Source of the DNA: Bryopsis sp. KO-2023 | Lineage: Eukaryota > Chlorophyta > Ulvophyceae > Bryopsidales > Bryopsidaceae | DNA: 64,000 nt | Direction: 5' to 3' | NCBI GenBank assembly: GCA_030272585.1 | Contig: BSYQ01000006.1 | Span: 749,001 to 813,000, forward strand | Shown: positions 1-11,800 of the stretch, in pieces | How the letters are laid out: every line of letters begins with the position of its first letter | Numbering within the stretch: the stretch's first letter is position 1 | Made by a program: the position numbers and the translations under genes | The notes under the pieces: generated by a model | Database searches by the model: none | Told to the model about the DNA's origin: nothing | Seen by the model: only the letters and a program-made list of their open reading frames with translations

Positions 1-3000
1 ATCTACAGTTGCATGATAGGAGGCATCGTGAACAACAACTCGTCCGGAATATGCATATCGCAAAACACCTACCACACGCTGCAAGACATGAGGGTGGTTT
101 TTGTGGATGGCACTGTCCTGGATACGGCAGATCCCGAGAGCAGAAAAAATTTCCTGGAGGTTGGTGGTTTTGATACTCGTGTATTGTTGAAGGGTGAAAA
201 AAAAAAGAAACTGAAGGATCAAAAACTGGCAAAAACTTCAACTTGCAGTTTTGGACCTCTTGAAAGAGGCGTGTCTGTCAGAGCAACCCAGAAAATGTTT
301 TGGGATGGATCGACCCAGCAGATGGAGTTTTCATTGTTGTAGAGATTCTGAAAAAGTGGAAACTCTGCGTTAATGCCTTTGAACGTTGAGTTCGTTTGAG
401 TTCGTTTGAGTTCGTTGAGTATGAAACTTATTTCTGTTTGACAATGTTTGGTTTCGTGTGGCGATCGCAGAAAAGAAAGGACTTGGTTGCCGGAGTCATC
501 AGGCTTGCCAGCAAGGTGCAGTCTGACAGAGAGCTGTCCAACCTTATCCGGAGGAAATTTACGATCAAGTGCACCACTGGTGGGTGCTTTTTGGAGCATT
601 TCAAAACAATGTTTTTTACCATTTGGTCCATTCACCCATCTGAAAGAGTCAAACGGTTTAAACACACTGTCCAGAACCTCGAAAATGTCGCGTCTTTTTT
701 CTGGGTTTCTTTCCTGTGTGGAATACAAACTCGGATGATTACCCTACAAGATTCCCATTGATTTTTTTTTCCCTGAACAAAGGGGTTGATGTGTTCCCTG
801 TTGGTGGTGATTGATCAGGTTATTCTTTGAATGCGCTTGTGGATTTCCCTGTGGCTGATCCGATCAAAATGATCAAGCGTGTGATCATTGGATCCGAGGG
901 CACGTTCGCCTTTGTCTCTCGAGCAACTTGCAACACCGTTCCAGAATGGCCCCACAAGGCTTCGGCATTTTTGATCTTCCCGCATTCGAACGACGCTTTT
1001 ATGTGAGTTGATGTGTCCCATCAAACGTGCGTGCGTGTGTGCACATTCCTTGATGATAGAATATAGGTCAGAGTAAATGGTTTTGCATTGGATGCCACCA
1101 AAACGCTGTTAATACGTGAAAAAAGCGTGTGAACCTTGGGGGCTGGGTGCAGTTATGGATGTCCTGGACGAAAACAAAATTGGAAAAAGAGCAGAGTTTT
1201 TCATTCAATAGTTCATTGTGCATTGAGTGTTCTGTTCCAGGGATATGTTGTAAGAAATTGGACATTCCAATTCATGATATGTCCTGATGTTTTCGCGACA
1301 GGGCTGCACACATCTTGCGAGAAAAGACACCTGTAGATGCGGTGGAGCTTTTCGACAGGGCGTGCCTGCGGGAGTGCAAGATCCACGACAAAATGCCCAA
1401 GTTGGTCCCTGAGATCGCAGGAAACCCTGATCCGATGGCTGCAGCCCTCTTGATCGAGTGCAGAGGTCCAACCCCCGAGGCGCTCCAGCAGAGCATTGCC
1501 GAGGTCCAAGCCGCTTTGGAGTCCGGCAAGCTCGCCTACGGATCGCGAGCACAGGATCCCAAGACGTTCAACGATTACCCCTTCGAGGCCGATGCTGATG
1601 TGAGTTTCTGTTTTTCTATTTTCCTTGCATGGTCTCTCTGGAGGATTGCCCTCCAGTATCGCTACAATGATCACTGCCGTTTTTGAGAGTGGGGTGGTTT
1701 TTGACAGATTTACAACGTCTACTGGGATGTCCGCAAGGGGTTGATCCCAATGGTTGGTGCTGCCTGTGAGACTGGGACCTCCATGTTGATCGAGGATGTG
1801 GCTTGCCCGATTGAGAATCTGGCCGAGATGACCATGGATCTCAATGACATGTTTGAGCGCTACGGATATACAGATGCGTGCTGCTTGGGTCATGCCTTGG
1901 AAGGAAACTTGCATTTGATCTTCTTGCAGGTAAGAAACACCCTGCTGTGGTGTGTCGAGTGAGGGATTTTCATTGTTTAAGCCTTTTTGGGGGATTTTCT
2001 TTTTCTGTTTTTGTCTTTTTTGTTGGGGGATCTTCTGTTTTTTTGAGGTTCTTTTTTTCTGGAGAGGGGAATCTGTTTTGGCGGAGGGAGTCTCCGCAAC
2101 TTAACAATCTGAAGTTGATTAAGGCGAGAAAGGGCGTGCAGTCATCTGTTCTGCTTCTGGTTTTCACACGAGCGTAATGAGTGGAGGATGTCTGACATGA
2201 AGTTGATTTGCTTGGTTACAGGGCTTCAGAACCAAAGACGAGGTGCAGAGATTCTGCGACATGATGGAAGAGATGGCCTACATCGTGGCAACCAAGCATT
2301 CTGGATCTCTCAAGGGAGAGCACGGCACCGGAACAAACATGGCGCCGTTTGTCGAAATGGAGTGGGGCAGCAAGGTGCTGTGCTCTTTTTTTTCTGTCCC
2401 TTTCACACCTCTTTCGTTCACACTCACATAATGGGGCTCTGTAGATTTTCCTTCCCAAAGAAAGCAACCATTCAACACTAGACTTTCAAGGATGGAAGAG
2501 ACTTCTTCTGCCGAATGCTTTGCAGATCAAACTTACATGTGGCTTTTCAAGATTCAGGGTTGGAAAACTTGGAGGTGATATCGTTCTGATCAACATGTGT
2601 TTGTTGTTCTGCAGGCATATGAGTTGACGTGGGAGCTGAAGGAGCTCTTCGACCCCACTTTCGTTTTGAACCCCGGAGTTTTCTTGAACAGAGACCCTGC
2701 CACTCACGTCAAGCACTTGAAACCCAGTCCTCCAGCCTCGGACATTGTCGATCGATGTATCGAGTGCGGTGTCTGCGAGAGCAACTGTCTTTCCAAGGAT
2801 TTGACGCTCACTCCCACACAGAGAATCAGGGAAATCAGCCGACTCAGGTTCATCGACAACAAGACTGCTTTGGAGGACTCCAGGTGCGGCAGCACCTCAT
2901 GAAATGAAGAGAATTTTATTTTCTGAGTTTCTGTTTCTGGGGCTGGAGGGGGGGTTCATTTGTCAGTCCTGCCGCCGACCCCTCCCCCCAATCAACAGAG

Positions 3001-3284
3001 CAAATACATGATGCTAATGGAAGTGATTGGTTTGTAATTTTTCTGACTCGAAGAGTTCTTTTCAACACCAAAAGTTTGTCTTGATGGGTTTGTTTGCTGG
3101 ATTTTTTGGTTATTGAAGGTTGAAGGAGTTTGAGCAGCTGTACAGCTACCAGGGAGAGCAGACGTGTGCTGTTGATGGCATGTGCCAAGAGAAGTGCCCT
3201 GTCAAAATCAACACAGGAGATTTCATCAAGTCCCTCCGTGTTGAGGAGCTGGAAAAGAGCAAGACCGCCAGAGGATTGGCAATG
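1..3284 (+). CDS. D-lactate dehydrogenase, FAD + 4Fe-4S two-module type (5'-partial)
   Basis: Oxidises D-lactate (or a related 2-hydroxyacid) using FAD and passes electrons through Fe-S clusters; probably mitochondrial. Exons read as 1-159, 471-579, 819-1002, 1302-1599, 1708-1929, 2222-2374, 2615-2883 and 3119-3284 or beyond, all phase-consistent. The FAD-binding domain is cut by the window start. The segment GSEGTFAFVSRATCNTVPE is typical of FAD-linked oxidases, and EHGTGTNMAPFVEMEWG is the C-terminal signature of the D-LDH (Dld/GlcD) family. Two ferredoxin motifs follow: CIECGVCESNC near 2755-2790 and CAVDGMCQEKCPV near 3160-3205, as in GlcD-GlcF fusions. The CCG-type C-terminal half expected in such fusions is not found. 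Instead the frame runs on past a possible donor at 3285 into SCS-alpha-like sequence. A three-copy tandem of about 10 bp (gagttcgttt) lies near 388-420 in the first intron. Confidence 0.82.
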
Positions 3285-5224
3285 GTAACCCACCCTGGAT
3301 CAATTATCCCTGAAAAAATACCACTGCAACCTGAAAAAATTGGAATCGTGTCGCGATCTGGAAGACTCGCCTACAAGGTAACATTCTTGACCTCCAAAAT
3401 TATCTTCAGGTCACAGAAAGTTTTTCGAATATGGAACTGCAATTCTTTCCCTTGATAATAGTGGTGTGTTTTTTTTAAGTTTTACGATCATATATAGTTG
3501 TTGCTATGAAAACTGTATCGATCGCTATCCCTGTGTTCATATCAATTTATTGACCCCATTCTTTCTTGTGTAAACTGTTTGTGGACCAGGGTATATTCTT
3601 GCCAAATTATGTGGAGAATATTCAAGTGTATGGGAATATACCATCGTGCTTGATGCTGAATCACCCAGTCCAAGAGTCGTTCAGTCGGGATTGCAATATC
3701 ATTGGCCTTCTCACCAATATCTTTGAGAACGGCAGCACCTTTGCGTCGAAAGCTGACCGATGGCCAATGATGCTCCCGCAAGGACTGGACGACTCTATTT
3801 TCATCACTGTGCCAGAAACCAAGGCGAGCATGAGTTGCAACGTGTCCATGGTCTACGATCCACCCCCCTTTGCAGCAAAACCTGTTTTGGAGGCAGATGA
3901 AATGGACTTGGTTGTGCGCATCCCTCGAGGCATTCCACAGCACGACATGGTGGGTGAATTGATCTCTGGGCAATAACCACTCCCTAGCGAAGAAATCCGA
4001 TGTACGATGGCCGGTACAGAATTCCAAGCCATCGTTGAATGAATCTTAAACATCGCATTTCTGCCCAGAAAACGATACTTGGCTTGAAATTTGTGGGGCG
4101 TTGCTGAAAAAGCTGTTATATTTCTGTGTGTTTTTATGGCTTCTCTTCTGGCTAGACATTGGGAAGAATAATGATCGGAGAAATTGGCAGGTCTGCTCAA
4201 AAAAATGCCATCGAGTTCACCAAGGCCAGCGGAACCAAGAATCCTGAAATGTCATTCATCGCAGGTAGCTATAATACATTTCCACATTTTCTTTCAAGGG
4301 CATCACCAGAAAAAGATAATAATAAATGTTTTCAAATAAGTTATTTTGAGAAATATGTTCATGGCATCTCTGTTCATTCCCCTTGCATCAGGACAACTCC
4401 TGATCCTCCAAAAAACTTCACAAAAAAAATCTGTTTTGTTGAATTTCACCACCCCAAGGAAAAAAAGAATACATGACAATCTTTGAACTACTCAAGCCCC
4501 TAGTAGAAAAATAATTTCTAGTTTTTATCAATTTTTTTTTCTAATTTTCCTCACTCTGGATCCAATCCAAGTAGGGTTCGTCTTGTTCTTGTGTTTGTGA
4601 TGATGGTTGCTTTTTTTTTCTCACTGCAGGTCTGACTGAGCTCAATGGCAAGGTCCTGAACTCAAAAATCCCTGGTTGCAGCCAACAATGTAATCTCGCT
4701 GGAGTCAAGGTCGACGTCCCCGTTATGACGAAACAGGATATCCAGAAAGAAGAGAAAGCCGACGAGGTGAGGGTTTATTCCATCGATCCAATCAGAAATG
4801 ATGAAGTGGCGGATTTTTTTCCGCTGGGTGATGTTCATGAGAAAAAAGAGAGCTGCAAGTTAAGTTTTTCTGTAAAATACATCGATGTTTAAAATTTGTG
4901 AAGCAGTGTGTGCTTGCCTAATTCTCTCAGGTCGTCGAGCTCCACCAAGCGGTCAGGGATACCAAGCTGACAAATGCGCTGCACCGTGCCTTGAGTCCAC
5001 TCCGCCACCAATGCAATCCACCGATCACTCAAAGCAAAATTCCACGCAAGCCAAGCAAAATTCCACGTAGGCCAAGCAAAATTCCACGAAGGCCAAGCAC
5101 ACTTACACCCTCACCTCCACCCCCACCACCACCAATGCAAGCTGTCGTGGATGAAGGTGACCACGGCTTCCCCCATTTTTTTCTACGAGTCCCAAGCCTT
5201 TGTTGCCCTTCCTTAATGCTCTAA
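3285..5224 (+). pseudogene. Scrambled succinyl-CoA synthetase alpha-like exons joined to D-LDH
   Basis: Three blocks resemble the ATP/GTP-dependent succinyl-CoA ligase alpha subunit, but out of order. Block M (3285-3377) contains PEKIGIVSRSGRLAYK, which belongs in the middle. Block N (3587-3948) contains VYDPPPFAAK and RGIPQHDM, the N-terminal CoA-binding region. Block C (4156-4264) contains IMIGEIGRSAQKNAIEFTKA and ends SFIAG; it continues with LTEL at 4629-4766. A last exon, 4931-5224, is low-complexity (Lys/Pro/Arg repeats, then a run of Pro) and ends at a stop. Exon phases join up from the D-LDH exon through to this stop, so a single chimeric transcript is possible. The active-site His region is not visible. 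The family residues are diverged (for example APPGRRMGHAG is missing after GLT), so I favour a decayed or neofunctionalised copy. Whether it is translated with D-LDH is inference. Confidence 0.5.
5036..5100 (+). repeat. Short tandem repeat in last exon of the chimeric gene
   Basis: Three near-identical units of about 18-21 bp built on 'gcaaaattccac' occur in a row, encoding a repeated Ser-Lys-Ile-Pro-Arg-(Lys/Arg)-Pro motif. They are followed by a proline-coding (cca/ccc) run. This looks like slippage expansion within or near the 3' end of the gene. Confidence 0.7.
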
Positions 5225-6507
5225 CAGTTGGCAGTACCTTGGAACAAAGGCTCAATCAAGAGAAAAAATAGCAAGAAATCTGACAGAACACCTTCAACCA
5301 ACAAAAGAAATCAAAACGATCGTCATCTCAGAGAAAAACAATGCTAAATAATAGGGACTCAAAAAAACTGAATAAAAAATAACGACAAAGAATCCTCGCT
5401 GAATCTCGCAACCCAAAAGAAAACGAGTCCCGATATAACTTTCATCGTCATTATTGATATCTTATGAAGCATGAAAAACAAGAAAAAACATATCTCGCTT
5501 TTGTGAATGTGTGCGTGTCCATAATAATATAATTGATTAATTGATTATCCATGATACAAAGGTCCAACTTCTTTAGAAGTTATGCGGATTTATATCGACT
5601 TGGAAGACTCGATCGAAGATCATCTAGATGAAAATTTGCTGCACCAATCGGTGTTAAAGAGGAATCTCTTTTTCGCGTTGGATCGGATGAGAGCCGATGG
5701 GGATTTTTGAAGGTATTCGTGAAAATTCTTTTGATATTGAGAGTGTTTTGCTTATTCAACAATGTAAATCGATGTTAACACTCAACATTCAGTGGCTTGG
5801 CTTGGTGTATTAAAAATATCCATCACCGCACTTCTAACAAAACACAATAATAATAACAACAAAAACATCTTCCTCCAATGACATCTTTTATGTTCTTTTT
5901 TTGAACTTAATTTGCATCTTCTTTTTCTACTGCCCTCCACAAAAAAAACCAAAGAAAGAAACCTCTGGCGAAATTCAAAAACTGTCCAACTCTACGACAA
6001 GTAAATCAGAAAGCCGGGAACCCGGGCAGTAGATTTCCCTGAACCGAGAATTGATGCTCCATCATTCACCCCCCAGACAATAAATATTGCCTGTTGTCAT
6101 CAAACAATTGATAATGCGACTCGGGTTTTTCTTGCTTTGGAAATCGGACCCTGGCATCATAGACACCCAAAAAAAGACCTTCCAGAAGGAACGCACAAAA
6201 TGTGTAACAATTGAAAGCACCGCCACAGTTCCTTGGTGAAAAAAAGTTTTAGAGTGCACTGACAACACACTCACAGTTCCTGAAAACCCCCCACCAAAAT
6301 TCAATGTTACAGCAAAAATGTGGATGGACAGCAACAGTCCCTTGAAAAATCCAACAGAAAGACATGGAATTATCTACTTCAAGGAAAAAATGTCCTCCAC
6401 CAGTTCTGCAACAAAAAAAATTACTTGCGACACTAAGAGGTTATGAGTACAATGCCAAAAAACCCCCCCCCCCCCCCCCCCCCCAAAGAAAAAAAAAAAA
6501 ACGCCTG
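5225..6507. other. Intergenic, AT-rich, no gene seen
   Basis: No reading frame here shows family features or a convincing splice chain. The sequence is A-rich with short runs. It ends in a 22-base C tract (6463-6484) followed by an A-rich tract, which abuts the breakpoint of the inverted pseudogene copy next to it. Confidence 0.6.
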
Positions 6508-7450
6508 ATGTAAGATGCTTGGATGTAAGAGGGCAATACCAGACCAAGCACAACTGCCAGGAATATAAATGCTTGGGTGGATCTGGGAAGATTGTTTTCC
6601 CTCGGCGAAAGTGCCCCCTCCAAAGAAAACCAACCACTGCTATCGGCCACTCCTGAGATAACATCTGCAAAATAATAAAATCAAGCCTTGTCACCACATT
6701 TAAAAAATAACTTATTTGTTTCGAGGAGGTTATAAGACAAACAAAAACACTGTGGAAGCATTTGCAAAGCAGTCTTTTGGTTGTAATGACTGAAATCTAA
6801 CCCCAGGAGGAGAAAATCAACAGCATGCTTCAAGTCCAGCGTGAACAAATGGCTGCAGCAGATCCAATCACTTGAAATAGTCACAAGGATCTGGAAGATA
6901 GCACAGCCCCACAAATACTCTATTTTTCTACCTCAGTCAAGTTGGTGGTGGGACTTTGTGCCGCTTGGCCTCTCACCTTGAAAATATCAGAGGTCCTTGA
7001 TTTTTATTGCTGGAAATTATGATGAGCATTTTGACATGATCTGGCATCTCTCCGAGGATAAAGGCTGGCAGGTGGAACCCACGAATCGCAATTCAAAGAT
7101 CCGGGGTTGGGACCCTGATGGAATAGCACCACTTGCACTTACAACATCTGATTGTTCTGGAATCAACCCTTGAAAGTATCTTGCTGCACTTTGCACACAG
7201 ATCAGGGACAGCAATGTCAATGCCAGCATAACCACCCCAATCCCCATCTCGGCAGGCACCCCTCCCTGACAGTTTCGGAAGGTCCAGCTGCTCGGCTGCG
7301 CCTTGGGCCGCACACAGTCCAATCTGTGCTAGAGGCCAGTATTCAAATGGAGTGTATTGGCATTCAGCAGCATGGAATCCGAGATTTTTCGCACGTGCTG
7401 GCATTCTGGAGCAGCCGCCGCACCATCTGAATCGAAACCGTGACTGCTTG
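6508..7450 (-). pseudogene. Truncated inverted copy of the Pmp-like membrane protein gene
   Basis: Read on the minus strand, three consecutive exons of the Pmp-like gene at 8861-15372 can be recognised. (1) About 7400-7080: Cys-rich end and first membrane segment; PAEMGIGVVMLALTLLSLIC matches VIAGVAIGGAMLALAVLSLI of the intact gene, but frames shift within it. (2) 6891-6801: nucleotide-level match to exon 14026-14116, starting cagatccttgtgaatttc in the parent and cagatccttgtgactattt here. (3) About 6660-6508: match to exon 14231-14480, ending at tacatcag, with an internal deletion. The donor after block 1 is lost and several frameshifts are present, so it cannot encode the domain. The break falls where the parent has its intron donor, and the long C/A tract begins there. 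Intron order is kept, so this is a DNA-level duplication, not a retrocopy. Confidence 0.75.
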
Positions 7451-8323
7451 AGATTTACTTTGCATGTTGATCTTCAACTCAAGCGCGAGCCGCGGCGACG
7501 GGTCTTTCGCAACCGGACTCGGGTCGACACCGCCACCACCGCCATCCGCACCTTCGCTTTTCTTTTTCTTCTTCTTCACATCGTCTAAGGCCCCATAAAC
7601 AAGATTCTCAGCTCGGTGAACGGGAATCCGAAAGCGAATCACTGCAGAGATGTTGGCGAAACAGTGGAAACTCAGGTGCGAATCCAAAGAGGGGTAGAAA
7701 TCATCGCAACCTAGGGAAGAACCACCCATCTCCTGCCTTGGAAGTCTCGAGTGGCAAAAGGTCATCGTCGAAAGCTAGCAAGTCTCCGTACAGGTCGTCC
7801 ACTTCGTCCATACCGCAAAATCCAAACGACCCTTCCGTTCTTCTCAAGCGCAACGTTGAAGCGATAAAGGGTTTTTTTTTCACCGGAATTCCTTTGGGCC
7901 TCGGTGATCTGAGTGGCGGCAAGTAGCACGAGCATCGCAAACCAACTCCATGTTGGAGCGCGAAAGGCTGCGGTGTGAAGCGTTACGTGCATTCGTCGGC
8001 GGGGGGGAGGTCGAGAAAATTTTCCCAGGGAACAAAGAGACAAGGTGGATTGTTTTGCGACCCTTTTCTGTTGCAAAAACCCCAACTCAAGGTGACACTG
8101 TCATCGCAGATCCAATGTTGGACCCACGTCAAGACCGCTTGCGTACACCTGAGGTCGTGTAAGCCCGCCCTACAAGACAAGAAAAAATGATGGAAAAGAT
8201 GTTTTCGATTAATACTGCTGAAAAGGCATGTCAAATTGCATTACGAGGTGTCGACCAAGCCCCAACAACACAAGGCTGCCACTGTGCTTGAAAAGAAGTG
8301 GCTTGATTGAGGACTAGATGCTG
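7451..8323. other. Region between pseudogene and first-exon copy; possible minus ORF
   Basis: On the minus strand, 7986-7762 could encode a 75-residue peptide with a signal-like stretch (FAMLVLLAATQITEA) followed by a charged tail. I cannot connect it to any family or exon chain. It may be the relic 5' end of the gene whose 3' part is decayed at 6508-7450, but the intact paralogue's first exon is not similar to it. No other gene is supported. Confidence 0.3.
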
Positions 8324-8400
8324 CAACCAGTTCCTCCATAGCAACCTTAGCAATGCGCCAACCATGGTCTGGCGGCAGCCTGCTTTTAATTCAAGCAAGG
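8324..8400 (+). pseudogene. Orphan copy of the signal-peptide exon of the Pmp-like gene
   Basis: The sequence around the ATG at 8353 (MRQPWSGGSLLL) is clearly related to the true first exon at 8861 (MWQPRYGGSLLS). The nucleotides ggcggcagcctgct are identical in both, and similar sequence extends about 25 bases upstream. After the Leu run the two diverge and the copy loses the hydrophobic core. It looks like a partial tandem duplicate of promoter-proximal sequence about 510 bp upstream of the functional start. Confidence 0.55.
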
Positions 8401-8860
8401 ACCAGTGTAAGGATTGAAAACAATCAGGTTTATTTTCTCAAGAAAAGCAAACCAGTAGGTAGGTATGGAGGTGAGGATGGCATCCCACCGTGTTTAAAAA
8501 TAGTCTTCTTTCGGTTGGTGAACCAGAAACTCAAGTGGACAACTGGATGGTACCATGACAGCCCTCTTCCATTTATTTTAGGGGCAACATCCAGGAAAGG
8601 ATGTATGAGACAGCACTTTCACAAGAAGGTTCAACCCAGTTTGGGGGATTCCACTGCCTTTGCAATTTAAGGGCCAAATTCTGTCACATCAAAATATGAA
8701 TATCTGCAAGATTGGACTGTGAACACAGAGGCCGTCACCGCAAAAGGGGTGTCATACTGACCATAGGTCACGACGTTCCCGTCAGTGGCCAGATAACCCA
8801 AAACAGCGAAAATGCCTGCGCAGCCGAATCCCGACCAACTTGTCCGTGGCAACCGTGGCA

Positions 8861-11800
8861 ATGTGGCAACCACGGTATGGCGGCAGCCTGCTGTCAGCGT
8901 TTCTTGTGGTCGCATGCCTTGCAACTGTCGGCCTCCCTCAATCCGACTCTGTTGGTAAGTGTTGGCTTGTTCGTCTTTGTTCTTCTACACGACGCATATT
9001 TCCCTACTAGGTTCCTTCGCATGTGGATCGTCGATCGAGCACTTTGCAAAAAAGCCCTTTTTCGGCGTTACGTTTTGGATCCGCTTTCATATCAGCCGCC
9101 GCAACGGTTGGAATTGAACGTCTCGAATGGCTGGATCGCAGGTGGCTCGGAGTGCGAGGCCGTGCGCGCGGTTGTCGGAGTTTCTGAGCGTGTGATCTTG
9201 GACGCTGCCACGCTGAAGAAGCTGGAGAACGATGTTCAGAGTTTGGTAGATTGCTTGCCTGTTGGTGGGGTCCTGGAATTGGATCTGGCAGAGCTGGTGC
9301 TGGACGATTCCGTGGTACTCAGGAATCCCATCACTATTGAAGGAAACGGAACATCCGTTCGGTGTCCTGGTGACCAGGGCAAAGAAGCTTTTCAGATAAG
9401 GTACCTGGACTGATTTTCCCATTTGAGAGTCCTTCAGGGAATATAATTTATTGAATTGAGTGTGTTTGGTTGTGGAAACTAGGTCTGATGATGTGACACT
9501 ATCAACCCTTGCTTTCAAGGGGTGCTTCTTTGATTCTATAGTGGGTCTGATTTATGTGCACAACTCGAAGAATGTCAATTTAGAACACGTGGAGTTTGAG
9601 GGAAACAAAAATGTTGATGGACCTGTGGGGCTTTTAGCTACCCAGTCTGAATTCAGGCTGTTGAATGTGACAGCCAGAAACAACACTGGGTCTTGGGCAG
9701 GGGTCATTGTTGCTCTGGATAATTCAGAAGCAACTATATTGGATTCCATTTTCACCACAAATGTATGCACCTTAAGTGGAGGTGCCATTATTTCGCGAGA
9801 TACCAATGTCACAATTATGAAAAGCACCTTTGAACGGAACAAGGCTGGTGGGAAAGGAGGTGCAATCCATGCTAAGGTACCTCGTCATCAGTAGCTCAGT
9901 TGAAACTCATTGCATAGTGGAATTCCAAGTCTGGGAGTAATATAATACCATGAGTTTTTACATTCTGTAGAGGGATGTTGCCCTCAAAAACTTTACTGAT
10001 CCGTTTCTTTTTGGGATGGCATTTTCTTCAATATTGAAGCTTCACCTTTTTTATCTCTGTCTTGGCAGGACAGTGAAAATGGCACTTTTCTTCAGTGGTT
10101 TTTTTTTGTAGCTGATGTATGTTTTTTTTCTCAAGCAAGACTAATCAAGTGTGTGTGTGTGTGACCAGAGTATGGACCATGGGAATAACTTTCAGGTCCA
10201 TATTGTTGGTTCCACATTTAAAGACAATGGACCTGACACAGGAGGTGAAAACCTTTCTTCCAATCAACAGGGGGGTGCGCTGTTTCTTACTGGCTCGACT
10301 TTGAGAGTATCAATCACAAGTTCCAACTTTGAAGGTAATTTGGGTTATCATGGTGGTGCCATTGGTGCCAAGGATTTGTCCCAACTTGATATATTCAATT
10401 CTTCATTTGTTGGGAACACAGCATGGAAATGGGAGGGATATGGGGGTGGTATTCTTCTTTTCTCGACATCAACTCATGCAGTCTTGAATGTGTCCACGAG
10501 CCTCTTTCGCAAAAACGCTGCTAACAAAGGTGGAGCTGTAGCTGTAGCCGCACAGGTGTGAAATTGTCTGTAGCACCACAGTGTCTATGGAACCAAAAAC
10601 CCCATATCCACAAGCAACAATTGTTAATATATTATTCTGAATGATTGGATATATATTCAGCTTTTCGCCAGAGATAACGCAAGCGAACTTTTTTGAAACT
10701 TTATCAAAATACGTAATTGTGGCTACACTGGTGGAGGGCCAATCATTGAAGTAAAAGTTTCGTGGTTATCTTGCATCACTCTAGAAACAATTGCCAACAA
10801 ATTTCGTTCCAAGAACACAATACTTGGTGATTTTTTCCGGGGATGGAAACCACTTCATTAGGTTCTTTTATTGAGTTTTCAGTAATCATGGGAATGCAAC
10901 TATCACCAAGTGTATGGGACACCTTTGTGTGTCTTTAGTTCAGCACGGTCGTAAGAATGATCGATGTAGAATTTGACAGCAACTGGGGGGAACTACAAGG
11001 AGGGGCTGTATCTGCTTCTGCCAAGAAGATCGATGATTTTGATTTTGTTTTGAGGCTGGAAATCCAAGGGTGCATTTTTCAAAACAATGATGCGACTTGG
11101 GGATGGGGAGGAGGTATTTGGCTTTCCCGAGAAGAGGTAGGAAAACTGATGTTGTCTGGAATCTATTAAAAACGAAAATATCGATCATCTATCTAACATA
11201 CTTTGAATGTCCCTTCTAGGGTTCTTCTTTGAATGCAACTGTCAAATCCGTGAAGTTTACTGGAAATCGAGGTCGCATGGGAGGAGCTATACGGCTGTTC
11301 GATGGGGATCTTTATGTTGATGATTGCTACTTCAAGGGGAACGTGGCTTGGTTTTCGGGTGGAGCCTTGTATGCATCAGTAAGCGCCCTCGCAGTGTCCT
11401 CACCAGTTTTGAAGCAAGAATAGCATAACAAATGATATTTGTCTTGTAGTTCTTGGAAGGGATTCAGAATGATTCTTATTCCTTCTTCATTCTTTCACCT
11501 TGTCTCCGGATGTTTTCTTTTCTTTTCCGTCCTTGCATTTCCATAGTTCTTGTATTTTTTGCGATGTTGCCATCGCCGTGTAAGCTCTCTCAGATTCATT
11601 TCCTTCCCAAACGTTGATCCTGTTCATTTTCCAGGCAGGACTGACCTCCAAATTTACCCTTCATTCTTCTGACTTCATTGGAAACAAGGCTAGTGGAAAC
11701 TGGTTTGAGGTTCAGCTGGCAAATTTTGAGGGGAAAGGTGGGGCTGTGATGATGAGAAACCGAGGGGTGGTTTCAGAAATCAGGAACTGTACTTTCTCCA

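Noticed and set aside
6433-6650. Poly-Gly/Phe frames on the minus strand
   Set aside because: They are translations of the C/A homopolymer tracts at the edge of the inverted pseudogene.
9087-9842. Minus-strand frames opposite the Pmp-like exons
   Set aside because: No splice chain, no signal or domain, and the plus strand carries the conserved beta-helix repeats.
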